Assembly: GCA_018398765.1 (NCBI GenBank)
Contig: JAHBMJ010000619.1
Coordinates: forward strand, 27,501-43,872
DNA length: 16,372 nt
Source of the DNA: Chromera velia
Taxonomy: Eukaryota; Sar; Chromeraceae
Reading direction: 5' to 3'
The notes beneath the pieces are model-generated. The model made no database searches. It was given only the letters and a program-made list of their open reading frames with translations, and was not told where the DNA came from. A program made the position numbers and the translations under genes. Positions 1-9,231 of the stretch are shown here, piece by piece (position 1 is the stretch's first letter; each line of letters starts with the position of its first letter).

Positions 1-3000
1 TCGTTCGGTCGGAGGAGACGGGGAGACGGGGGTGGTGGTTGGTCGAGTGAAGATGAAGAGGATGACGAGGTCGTGAAGGGTTTTGGGTTTTCAGATTCCC
101 AAGGATCGGGTTCGGATGGGGTCGGGGGGCGGGGAGAGGGGGATGCATCGGGCGGGTCCTCTGGGGGAGAGCGGAGGAGGAAGAGCCGAAAGCATCGACG
201 GAGGGGGAGAAGGAGACGGAGACGGGAGAAGAAATGGAAATCGGGAGAAGAGGAGGGGATGAGTGACCCTTTACTATCGTCTGAGGATGACGAGAAAGGC
301 CCATCGGTGCCTGCACGTTCGCTTTCGATGGCTCTTGTGAAGGGAGGATGGGACTCTAGGGTCCTCCCTCTGTGCCTAGCAGGGTGTGCGGATGTGGTGG
401 GGTGTGGGAACCCTGAGTGCAATGGAGGTCTGGGGACTTTGGACGACGAGGGCCTCCGATTCCTCATTGAACTCATGGAGGTCGGTTGGTTCGATTGTTT
501 GTTGGCTTGCTTGCTTGCTTTTTCGGGGGGGAAAGGGGGCTACAGTTGACTGCAGATGATAGATTGCAGAGAGGTAAAGTATCTGCCGCACAGTCATGCC
601 TGTATGTATCGCAGGTGTCTGGGAGCGCAACTCGGTCTGTCGTTTGCTTTCGACGTCGGGGGGCGCGCATGCGTGTGTGTGCGGGCGTGCGTGTGTGTGT
701 GTGTGTGTGTGTGTGCGTGTGTGTGCGTGTGTGTGTGCGTGTGTGTGTGTGTGTGTGTTTCTGTCTGTCTGCCTGCAGGGGGTTGGGGCTGGGGGTGTTG
801 GGGGTGCGGAGGTGGTGGGGTGTGGGGTAGGAGGGTCGGTGCAGGTCATTCAGAACGGTTGGTTCCGTCGCCTCCTCGTTTGGCTTTCCCACAATCCGAA
901 CGGGAAGATTTGGAGCCATCGGGATCACCGTCCGCAAATCCTGCCCCCTCCCGGCTTTCCAGGAAGCCCAGTACCCCAACACGAAGACAACAGAAGCAGT
1001 AGAGCCCCAGCCCCATCCTCATCCTTCAATGATCGCGCCGTTCCCAACAGCTAGTGAAGAGAACGTTTGGGAACGTCAAAAATGCCAAGCGACTTTCCCC
1101 GCTGAACGTGAGTCAATCGCTCATCAAGCCCACCCGAACGGAGAGAAGAAATGCAAAGATAGAATCAAAGCAAGAACAGAAGCAGCAGCAGCAGCAGCAC
1201 AGCAAGGTTCCCCTCCTCCCGCCCCCCCCCCCTCCTCCCTCTTCTTCAGCTTCTCCATCCTCTCCAGACCTCCCCCCTCCTCCCCCTTCTTCGTCCCTTC
1301 CTTCCTCCTCCTCCTCAGCAGTAAACCCAGAACCTCCTCTTGCCCCCCCTCCAGCTTCTTCGGCTTCTTCATCGTCTTCGGACCCCCCTCCCCCCCCCCC
1401 GCCCCCTGCCACTTCTGCTTGGTCCTTTCCTCCGTCCGCACCTTCGGCTATCGCAGCAACCGCATTGAATCGATCTGCCCGCTCCTTCCGACGCCCCCCC
1501 ACAGCAGCCCCCTTGGAGAAGATCGTCACCAGGACAGTCAAGACGATTACACAGAAGAGATGAGAACAGCTCCAGTTCCAGTGCAGCCGCCCTTGCTGAA
1601 CCCGTTCCAGCTCCCGCCCCCGTCCCGGTCTCCACAGACCAACAAAAAGAAGACCCACTCTCTCACGAAGAAGAGATGGCTTGAGAGCTCCCTTCCCCCA
1701 TCACACCTCGATCCGCTCGTTCCCTCTCACCCTAGAGCGAGCGCGCAACCAATCGGTCCTGAGATGACTCAGAGTCAGAGCAGCAGTCCTGAGGAGAGAG
1801 AAGAGGTTTTGGAGAAGGTTCATAGCCTAAGCGAGCACCGTCGCTCTTTTGGCATCGGGCTTTGGAGAGTTTCGTTCCCGCCGAAAGAGTCCTTCCGCAA
1901 CAGACGACGACACAGCATCAGAAGAATCCCCCTTCGTAGCGGCGCATCCCCACCCCCGCGCCCCCTGTCTAAAGAACATGACGGTGCGGGTCCCCGCTGT
2001 GTTGTATTTGTTTGTTTGAAGTGCAGGACACTTTCTCTTTCTTTTTTTCTCTTCTTTCTGTCTTGAGTGGAAGCAGCAGAGGATTAACGTGTGAACGCAT
2101 GCAGTGATCACGTGAAAGTCTCTCGGGAGGTGGAGAGGCGAGGTGCGCTTAACTCTCACCTTTCGGGCCCCCTGCCCACATTGTTTGATTGTTTACGTTC
2201 TTTTGTGTGTGTTCTTTCTTTCTTTTTGTCTGTTGTGTACATGAAGAAAAGACGGGAGAAGAAGAAACATATAGACTGTCCGTCTGTGTGGTACGTGTGC
2301 GTGTGCGTCTGCGTGTTAGCGCGTATATTTGTGTGTGTGTGTATGTGTCCGTTCAGGTCGGTGACCAATTTCTTCTGGATTCTGTGCGCGACCAGTGCGA
2401 GCTGCTTCTGCTCCCTTACGTCAACGGAGCTACATGCGATGCGTTGATGGACAGTGCAGAGGGAAGCCAAGCCGCCAGGCTTTCTGCCTACTGCAAGTGG
2501 GTGCGTAGACAGGAAGACGCGAGGGCCCGTGCCGCAAGGGACGCGATCGAGAGAGACGAGCAGCAGTCTCTTATCGTTAATGCGATGGCAGCCGTCAGCT
2601 CTCGTGTGAGCTCGTGTTCTGGCAGTGCCACGACCAGCAACCGGTTGGGGGTCAGACCTCTCTCCCCTGTATGCGAGGAGTCAGACCACTCAGACATCTA
2701 CCCCCCCCGAGGTCCATCAACCCGCTCTGTGACAGGGCGTCCCCGCAGTGTCTCCTGCACTGTCGAGAAACCGTCAGCTTCCATCCCCACTTTGGCCGCT
2801 GCAGGTCGGAAGGAATCGTCTCCTGCTGCGATTGCACAAGAGACGAAGACTGAGGGAGCAGAGACTGCTGTGCCGACTCGTACTGCTGTTGCGAATACCC
2901 CCACGGAGGCTATGGGGGAGGAGTTGGAAGAGAAAGAAGTGACCGGAGAGGAGGAGGCAGAGAGTCTGCCCGACATCGAAGGTCTGCCTCTTCCTTTCGT

Positions 3001-4565
3001 TGTCAAGAAAGCAGCCTCTGCCCCCGAGAGCGTCCTCTCCCTCTCCATGAGCTTCTTAGACTATCGAGGAGACCCCTCAGGAGACGACGGACACCCCCAA
3101 CCTCTGTGGCACTCTGCAACTGTAGATGGTCAGGATGAGGTCGTCTGGGTCGTTTCTTTGCTCTTTTGGGCTTCGTGGAGGAATGGGATGGGCTATGGCA
3201 CTTTTTTTTTTTCGACTTTTTCTCCGTCTGGAATGACGTTGTGATTTTTCCTTCTTGACATTCTTTCGTTTCATTTGTTCCTTTCCATTCGTCTCTCCGT
3301 GCCGCTATCCTTGTCTCTCATTTCTGCAACCCCCTGCCCTGTCGACATGAACTTGTTCTGTTCGCATGATGCCTGCAGGCGCCGCACAAGAGGCTGCAGA
3401 AGGAGAGGGAGAGGGAGGTCTCTCAGCCCGATTTGAGATGAGAGAGGAGGAAGGGGGGCTCATGGGGGAGAAACGTGAAAAGACAGGTGTGACAGAGAGA
3501 GAAGGAGAGGAGGTTCATCAGACAGCCCCCGGAGAAGACGGCCAAGACCTTTTGTCTCCGTCTGCCCCCTCCCCTTCTGCTGTAATTCCTACCATTTCTG
3601 TCTCTACCGCCCTGCAGACCCAGGGGCCCCCCCCCCTCGGACCTGAACGCTCGCTTCAACAGACAGGAAGTCAAACGGTTCCTCCCCCACCCCCGTTGCG
3701 AGAGGAGAAAAGCGGGCAAGAGAAAAAGGAAGCCGTTTTGCAGAAGACGTGGAGGAGTGAGACAGACGACTGTCGCAGGGAGAGAGAAGATGCGTCTTCT
3801 TCTTGTTGCCAGATAGTTGTGCACCGAGAAAGGCAGCAGCAGAGACGGCTGTCCGTCCAGCAAGGCCTCAGAGGCAGAATCGCCTCTATGGACGGGCAGG
3901 CTGGGATAGAGAGACGGCTCCAGTATCCGTCTCCCGTTCTCACAGCGTCGTCCTCCTTCAAGGGGGGGCACTCGATGCCCCCCATCTCTCCCAAGGGGTT
4001 CCTTCTGCCGGTCTCCACCGTCACTTCCCCTCCCCGGCTTTTTCGTCACGCCTCCACCCCCACAGGCACAGCAACAGGAGGACGTCCGCCCATGCGCAGC
4101 CCCGGACTCCCTCCAGCACGGGCGGACGTTCTTTCGCCTTCCCGTCTCTCAGCAGGTCTTCCAACTCCGTTAGAGGAGGGGGAGGAAGGGGAGGATGCGA
4201 GTGCCGCTGCGTGCATGTATTGCCATTTTGAGCAGTCCGAGGACGTCGCGCAAGAGCTGAAGGAAAGAGAAGGGCAATCTTGCACAACAGCAACCTATAA
4301 AAGCCCACCCTTGAATGCTGCCGCCGTGTCTCCACTTTCAGTTTCTGCGCCCTGTCCGCCTGCCGCATGGTCAGATGGAAGTCAAAAGGTGCATGGCATG
4401 GTGCATCCGTGCCGATCTGGTGTTGGTCTTGCAAAGCGATGCGGGGCGGGGGGAGTAGACCGTGAGGCTCTCCGAAGGAAACGGCAGGAGGCACTCGAAA
4501 GAGCTTCAACGGCTGAACTCTGCGAGTGCTGCAGGCATGAACAGGAGACTCTCAAAAAGAGCTGA
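1..4565 (+). CDS. BTB/POZ-domain protein, 3' part of gene, three exons (5' partial)
   Basis: Proposed exons are 1-480, 2357-3128 and 3379-4565 (TGA at 4563-4565). The first exon is open from base 1, so the start lies upstream. It encodes a Gly/Arg/Ser/Glu-rich disordered stretch, then a segment ending RFLIELME. Joined in phase 0 to exon 2 this reads IELME-VGDQFLLDSVRDQCE, followed by LLLPYV and a second helix ending in AYCKWVRR. That is the late helical part of a BTB/POZ fold plus the start of the helical region after it, as in BTB adaptor proteins. BTB domains dimerise and often recruit substrates to cullin-3 ubiquitin ligases; that role is inferred from the family. The remaining 600 or so residues are Ser/Pro/Glu/Arg-rich with no recognised domain. 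The exon 2-3 join is the only nearby phase-compatible one (GT at 3129, TGCAG ending at 3378) but its donor is weak; a GT at 3140 is better looking but out of phase. The early part of the BTB fold should lie upstream of this window. Confidence 0.72.
671..758. repeat. GT/GC dinucleotide microsatellite
   Basis: About 88 bases of alternating GT interrupted by GC steps. It lies in the BTB-gene intron and produces spurious Cys-Val or His-Thr open frames on both strands. Alternating purine-pyrimidine of this kind can adopt Z-DNA. Confidence 0.95.
841..1990 (+). other. Coding-like Ser/Pro-rich frames within the intron (possible alternative exons)
   Basis: Four blocks look translated in style. Frame 1, about 841-1002, contains SEREDLEPSGSPSANPAPSR. 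Frame 1, 1054-1563, starts basic and Gln-rich, then becomes poly-Pro/poly-Ser. Frame 2, about 1550-1683, contains DENSSSSSAAALAEPVPAPA. Frame 1, about 1828-1990, contains SPSATDDDTASEESPFVAA. Some pieces can be joined in phase: for example GT at about 970 to the CTAG ending near 1053, and AAG|GTTCCC near 1206 to CAG|TCA near 1539. None is needed for the BTB reading. They could be alternative exons, remnants, or simply C/T-rich sequence that reads as Ser/Pro. No family is recognisable. Confidence 0.25.
1206..1475. repeat. C/T-rich polypyrimidine tract
   Basis: Long runs of C broken by T, including two runs of nine or more C. In one frame it reads as Pro and Ser runs, and on the other strand as Gly and Glu runs. 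Strand-asymmetric polypyrimidine of this length can form triplex DNA. Here it probably acts as intron sequence. Confidence 0.85.
2284..2345. repeat. Degenerate GT-rich stretch before the BTB exon
   Basis: An imperfect GT/GC-alternating run just upstream of the acceptor at 2356. It replaces the usual polypyrimidine tract, so this acceptor is less canonical than others in the window. Confidence 0.7.
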
Positions 4566-5380
4566 CTCTGATGTGGTGAAAAAATGTGATTGAAATTCTG
4601 TATACATCTATGAGTCGGCAAGCTATTTAAAATAGTAAGAATAGTTGAAAAAATAGTAAAAATAGTTCAAATAGTTACTATTTTTTACTATTTGCTATGT
4701 CGAATAGTAAAATAGTTAGAAAATAGTTGGCTATTTTTACTATTTTAATAGTAAAATAGTGATATTTTACTATTAAAATAGTAAAACTAGCTAACTATTA
4801 TGAGTAAAAATAGCTAACTATTATGAACTATTTTACTATTCGACGTAGCGAATAGTAAAAATAATCACTATTTTTACTATTTTCACTATTTTCACACAGT
4901 AAGCCGACCCATAAATGTACACAGAGTGTTGTAAAGGGCTAGATAGAAGTAGGTAGAAGCAATGAAACACTGTTTAAGTGAATACTGCTTCCAAAACTGA
5001 TTTGCAACTAGGTTTATAAGGATACTAGTATTTTAGATACCCCTTTGTCACTATCGACTCCTTAAACTGAGGCCGCAAAAGTTCAGAATAGTCTTGAACT
5101 TTGTTGCAGAAGTTCAGAGTATGCTTTGAGGTAAGGGGTGCAGAACTCCGGAGGATGCTGCGGCCGAAGACCGCAGAACGTCGACGCGCAATCAAGACGC
5201 GCACGGCTCGAGACGCCCATAATCGACGCATACATAAATTATGATGGATACTAGACTCTGCATAGTACTACATGCGTTCCGAGCCGTTCCGAGCATCTGT
5301 ACACAGTGTTATGCACGTACACAAATTGTTAATCACAGTAGATCATACTAGGATCTTTGGATCAGCTATGACATCATTCA
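4566..5380. other. Gene-poor interval after the BTB gene; contains the foldback element
   Basis: GC content drops abruptly right after the stop at 4565. The interval holds the AATAGT/ACTATT foldback and then 450 bp without a convincing gene. A GC-richer island at 5098-5244 has 48 open + strand codons (contains AELRRMLRPKTAERRRAI), with no good start or splice context. It is overlapped on the other strand by an open frame at 5025-5231. I assign neither. Confidence 0.5.
4623..4899. repeat. Foldback/palindromic element built of AATAGT / ACTATT units
   Basis: The centre is a perfect inverted repeat: arms 4738-4758 and 4763-4783, 21 bp each, around the 4-nt loop GTGA. The arms extend with two mismatches to 4726-4758 and 4763-4795. 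A second inverted pair, 4686-4717 and 4826-4857, matches at 30 of 32 positions and includes the unique core TCGAATAGTAAAATAGTT. Outer flanks remain complementary in style to about 4623 and 4899. The right arm has an internal duplication of about 23 bp (around GCTAACTATTATGA). No open frame is present. It could be a foldback or MITE-type element or a cruciform-forming repeat; no clear target-site duplication was found. Confidence 0.85.
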
Positions 5381-6068
5381 CAGAGTCATTGTGCAAACTC
5401 TTTTGGAGTTTCCATCCATGTCAAAATTTTGTAATGTTCTAGAAGCATGCTGCTCCTGTTCTTTGCTTGTCGATGCGCACTTCTTTTGTCTCTTTCCGTT
5501 TGGTAAGGGGCGCATGCCGAGCGAATTGATTTTCAAAGCGTGTAAGTCCCTATCCGGATCCTTAAATGCTGTGCGCACCACCACTGGTCAGCTCGTCTCA
5601 CGCATGATATTCATCTTTCCATGCGCTTCTCTCTTTGACTGATCCCGGCTCGCCTCTCCTGTTAGTGATTGCACATTGAGTGATGCACGCTGAGTCCCGA
5701 TTGTTTACGCAAGTGATTGCCATCTTTGGAACTCTTTCACTTCTTGTTTGGGGCTTTCCGGGGTTTCTGTACGCAAGGACTCCGTCAGGCGTCTCCTCTC
5801 ACATCTATGTTGACTCACAAAAATTTTTCATTGTTTCATCTCGGTCGATTGCTAGAATTGAACGTTTCTCCTCTGGGAGTGGCTCTCTGCTTGCCATTCT
5901 GTGACGACTTTCTCTGAAATAAGGATCTACGGATCGATTTCTTCGTGAGTCTTTATTTCTGTCTTCGTGTGTAGCTAGATATTTGTTCTTGTAGTCTAGC
6001 ATACATCTCAAATTCGAAGAGCCTCTGTCCAGGGTCTGGCACTTATATTGGATTACAGGTTTCAACAT
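5381..6068 (-). pseudogene. Broken minus-strand coding-like region, unknown protein
   Basis: Reading from 6068 downward, an ATG opens 87 codons (contains RESRHRMASREPLPEEKR and SILAIDRDETMKNF). This ends at TAG 5805-5807 and TGA 5799-5801. The same frame then stays open for 66 codons, 5798-5601 (contains DGVLAYRNPGKPQTRSERVP). A third block in another frame, 5584-5381, contains DRDLHALKINSLGMRPLPNG. A strong GTGAGT donor motif sits at the end of block 1 (about 5819), and a GTGAGA near 5604. I found no acceptor that joins the blocks in phase, because the obvious joins create TAA or TAG. It may be a decayed gene, or an intron-split gene whose borders I misread. No family recognised. Confidence 0.35.
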
Positions 6069-7947
6069 CCCTTATACATAAAGGTATACCCCCCTGCAAT
6101 GTTACCCTTACTTCAAAAGTGGTCCCAATCGATCAATCTCATCAGGTTACGTCTAAAAATATTGAAAACATCTTCTGTTGATTGAGGTTATATGAGAAAC
6201 TAATGAAAAACGATGGGTCCTTTTCACTTTGTAGCCAAACCCCTTGTAACCTTGTAACCTGTAACCTAAAATGACCCTCTTCAAAAGTGATATAACCTTC
6301 GTCTACATGCATTTTAAAGTGTTTTTAAAGTGATTTGAAAAGTTTTTGAAAGTTGACTTTTTGGTCGGTTACGGACCTTAAGACCGCCTGTAACCTTGTA
6401 ACCTGTAACCTTGCAAGAGGATATATATAATAAGAGGTGTAACCTCATGTAACCACATAAACTATCCAGTAAAAGTGATTGATTTTGAAGTAACTCAACA
6501 TGCCGGACCTCCAACTTGTGTGAAAAGCTCGTCCAAATGTTTTTTAGTTCATTTTTTATGTTATTTTTACACTTGTAACCCTATATGAGCCCAAGAGTGC
6601 CCCCCCCTAGGCCTCTGTATTTGAGAGCCAGACCTTTCTTCTGCATGACTGCTTTGAATCCTTCCACTTTTATCAGCTTATCTCCATTTTCAGTTCAGTT
6701 CTTTTTTTAAGCGTGTACCCAAGAAGGCTAAGATAGATAACGCTTCTTTTCAACAGGTAGTGTTACATTGAAACCGTCATCATAGCAGAGACCCATGGTC
6801 TCAACCAATTCAAACCTATTCAAAAACATGTCTAGAACGGTGACCCGTCTGGAATGCATTGATTGGCGACGATATTTAAGTAGAAAAATGCATATAAGAG
6901 AAGATGTGGCTACACTGTGGTATTGAACACTAGTAAAGATTGACCTAGCGCAGAACTTCAGAATAGACTTAAACGTTATAGGTGAATAGAGCAGAACTTA
7001 GGCTGAACTTGACTAGCTTGTAAGATAAGCTATAGGCTAGATGAACAGTCTAGTCAGTAGTCTTCACTGCGGCGACTTTCTTTTTAAGGTCTTGGTTTGT
7101 TGTGACTGACAAGCAAGGATGCTTCAAAAGAAAGCCATCCGGCTAGCCACAGTCACTTGATCCAATATAATCACGCACGTATGCTTTTGATTGAATTTTG
7201 TGGTCAAACGTGTGTGCGCACAGATTATTCTCGCTGTGCATCATACGAGAGGCCTTAAAAAGCAACACTAGTATGCATGCAACATAATGCAACACCAACA
7301 TGCACCCATATACACACCAAATCAAATGTAACGCCAACAGCTCTTCGTTCTCTTCATGCTTGTCGGCATGCGCTTAGTTTCAGTCGATAGTGACAGGGGG
7401 GTAATTTCAGACCTACTGTCATGGTGCCAGTACATCAAAACCTAGATTAGGATTGGCTCACCCGGGTTATCAAACTAATTTGGTTACTCTTAACAGCACG
7501 TGTTAACAGTACAGTGTAGGATTAGGATTAAGATTTATATCCGGGGGATTGACCTCCCGCCCCAATGCCGAAATCTACGCCAAAATATGTTTAACGCGCA
7601 GCTTTCAGATCTATTTTCAGACCAAACCTGACTGACATTCGATTTTTTAAAAAAAAATTAATTATAGTGTAACGTCTTTTTACCGCTTTGAAGGTATAGT
7701 GGCAGGACAGACGCAGAGCTAGACCCAGAGATGAGGCTTAGACAGAGAGACGGATCTACAAACCTTACAGACTCTATAGTTTAATCTGAATTCCTCTGTC
7801 AGCTAAAGGATTAAATATGTGGATAGGACCTTAGCCCTTCGTCCAGTCGAGAAATTGGACTTAAGTTCTGCAAGCTAGTGATGCATTCATTCAAGAAAGG
7901 ACAGATTCATAACCAGACAAACGGAACAAACGATTTCAGCAAGACGT
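6069..7947. other. Intergenic region, no gene seen
   Basis: AT-rich DNA with stops in all frames. It contains the TGTAACC repeat cluster and scattered short direct repeats. Short open frames at 6314-6514 and 7143-7337 (minus strand) have unnatural composition and no splice context. Nothing else was recognised. Confidence 0.6.
6240..6590. repeat. TGTAACC repeat cluster
   Basis: The heptamer TGTAACC recurs about nine times. Two copies of a triplet array (TTGTAACCTTGTAACCTGTA type) begin near 6243 and near 6388. Single copies follow near 6438, 6450 and 6575, and related GTTACC or GGTTAC words occur near 6096 and 6146. C-runs occur on both sides (6089-6094 and 6601-6607). It resembles the degenerate core of a non-autonomous repeat rather than a simple microsatellite. 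No terminal inverted repeat was found. Confidence 0.6.
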
Positions 7948-8103
7948 ATGACTGACGGTGGATTAAACCTAACCGGTCCCTGCGCGAACGGAAAGACAAG
8001 CTTTCCGGGGCTGGAGTCGCTAGACAGATTGAACACAGCGGCAGCCGATCAAAGCAAAGGCGGCGCGTATGCAAAATTTGTAGCGAGAAGGACCGAGAGC
8101 TAG
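7948..8103 (+). CDS. Small open frame of 51 codons, unknown; possibly an exon
   Basis: ATG at 7948, TAG at 8101. The frame is open for about 28 codons upstream of the ATG, back to the stop pair just before 7880. The translation is of ordinary protein-like composition (contains NLTGPCANGKTSFPGLESL and AAADQSKGGAYAKFVARR). The stretch is clearly GC-richer than its surroundings. A TTTCAG acceptor-like motif lies at about 7935-7940 and a GTAGCG donor-like motif near 8080, so it could be an internal exon. The opposite strand is also open here (7907-8119) with a less natural composition. No family recognised. Confidence 0.3.
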   Translation: MTDGGLNLTGPCANGKTSFPGLESLDRLNTAAADQSKGGAYAKFVARRTES

Positions 8104-8458
8104 TAAGCGAGCTAGGCACCGCACATAAAAAAAAGAAGAAGAAAAATCAGGCCTCCCCAACTTTTTTTTTTTTATCATAAGATGATTAAAGGGTTTATGT
8201 TCATTGCAACGAATATTTTTTTTCTTTTTTAATGTCAAAAGTTAAGTACACCTCTTATGTAAAATAGTAAGGTTTGAGAGTCGAAGGGGATTTTTTTCCT
8301 TTTGGTAGCACTTAAAATAAAAGAATAAAAAAAAAAGAAAAAAAAAATTAGGTCTCTTTATTGAACTTTTTTTTTCTATGTGCAGCGCTAGTACTTAATT
8401 TGTACCTCAAACTTGCAATTGCAGAGACTGCAGCAAAGTGCTAAGCAGGGTGCCCCAG

Positions 8459-8490
8459 AGGTATGCTAGGAGGTATGCCACTAGGTATGC
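8459..8490. repeat. Three copies of AGGTATGC at 12-bp spacing
   Basis: AGGTATGC occurs at 8459-8466, 8471-8478 and 8483-8490 with an exact 12-bp period and different 4-bp spacers. It is a short tandem repeat, or possibly a cluster of binding sites. Confidence 0.7.
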
Positions 8491-8514
8491 TGTCCTTACT
8501 TCGGTTCTAGTTGA

Positions 8515-8515
8515 C

Positions 8516-8547
<32 letters not shown>
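8515..8547. repeat. TGAT tetranucleotide microsatellite
   Basis: Eight tandem copies of the TGAT unit. The same unit recurs at 13877-13897 inside an intron of the + strand gene. Confidence 0.95.
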
Positions 8548-8988
8548 GCCAAACCCTAGGTGGAGTTAGAACTCCCGGGCGGCGCATACATGCATGGGTC
8601 TGTTCAATTATGCCAGCTGCAAGCTAAGTGGACGACAGTTATTCGAACTTAATCTAATCAATCATTTACTACAATATGATGAGAAATCATGAAGAGGAGA
8701 GAGGGTTGAGAGCGCAAGAGCGATGTGATGAACTTGCGAAGCCCCAGATCAGAAAAGGAGGCGGATGCAAAGGGTGAGTCACAACAAGTTATAATTATTC
8801 AAACATTATATAAAGTTAGTTATACCAGAGAGGCTAGAAATGAATTATTAATTTAAACCTTAGAATATATATATTCGTATTAGTCCACAATAATACATGA
8901 TGACATTGAGTGACTGAATATCACAAATAATGAATCAAGTTGTGGTACTTTTATGTAATACAAGTTTTTTCACTTTTTGCTTTTTGTT

Positions 8989-9231
8989 TTACTGCAATTT
9001 TTCGTGGAGTGACTTGACCACCTCCACGAAAGCTGCCCTTTTCAACCTCAGGACGTGCCCCCCCCTTTCATATACAATTTTATACAATTCATGTTCAAAT
9101 AACCAGCGATGCCCTCTATGAAAATCTTCTTCAAACTCTCAAACCGTTTCCTCAGCATGCTTGGACTTGTTCTGTGCTGTATTGATCAACGACAGGTCAT
9201 CATGAATATAAGAGTCGATGAAGTTATTTCG
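8989..9231 (-). other. Same-frame coding-like extension beyond the TAG
   Basis: Directly after TAG 9232-9234 the same frame runs 30 codons (contains RNNFIDSYIHDDLSLINTAQ) to TGA 9139-9141, then 49 codons (contains HRWLFEHELYKIVYERGGHV) to TAA 8989-8991. The composition is protein-like throughout. It may be the real C-terminus interrupted by two nonsense changes (pseudogene), a region with an intron I did not resolve, or chance. A 39-nt GT-AG intron (GTCCCG to CCTAG) would remove the first stop in phase. The second stop has no such escape. Confidence 0.35.

Larger units (their letters stand above)
481..2356 (+). other. 1.9-kb intron inside the BTB domain
   Basis: Donor GAG|GTCGGT at 481 and acceptor TTCAG ending at 2356 join in phase 0 and rebuild a continuous BTB helix. 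The interval holds a GT microsatellite, long C/T tracts and stops in every frame, as expected of an intron. The 8 bases AGGTCGGT occur at both borders (479-486 and 2355-2362). Several Ser/Pro-rich open stretches lie inside and are described separately. Confidence 0.65.
8104..8988. other. AT-rich intergenic region with homopolymer tracts and microsatellites
   Basis: No gene seen. 8127-8380 is dominated by alternating A-runs and T-runs of 8-13 bases. These are followed by an AGGTATGC triplet repeat, a TGAT microsatellite, and an AT-rich stretch reaching the 3' end of the minus-strand gene. Confidence 0.65.

Noticed and set aside
376-982. Minus-strand His-Thr-rich and + strand Cys-Val-rich open frames
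   Set aside because: They are translations of the GT microsatellite and lie across the BTB exon end and intron.
1113-1658. Minus-strand open frame with Gly and Glu runs
   Set aside because: Antisense of the C/T-rich tract; composition is explained by the repeat and there is no splice or start support.
1029-2066. 345-codon + strand frame within the intron
   Set aside because: Longest open frame of the region, but mostly Pro/Ser/Phe runs from C/T tracts, ending in a Phe/Leu run from a T-rich stretch. Other frames carry the more natural stretches.
3423-4509. Overlapping minus-strand and alternative-frame ORFs across the third BTB exon
   Set aside because: Shadows of the GC-rich 399-codon exon; none has a natural composition or splice context.
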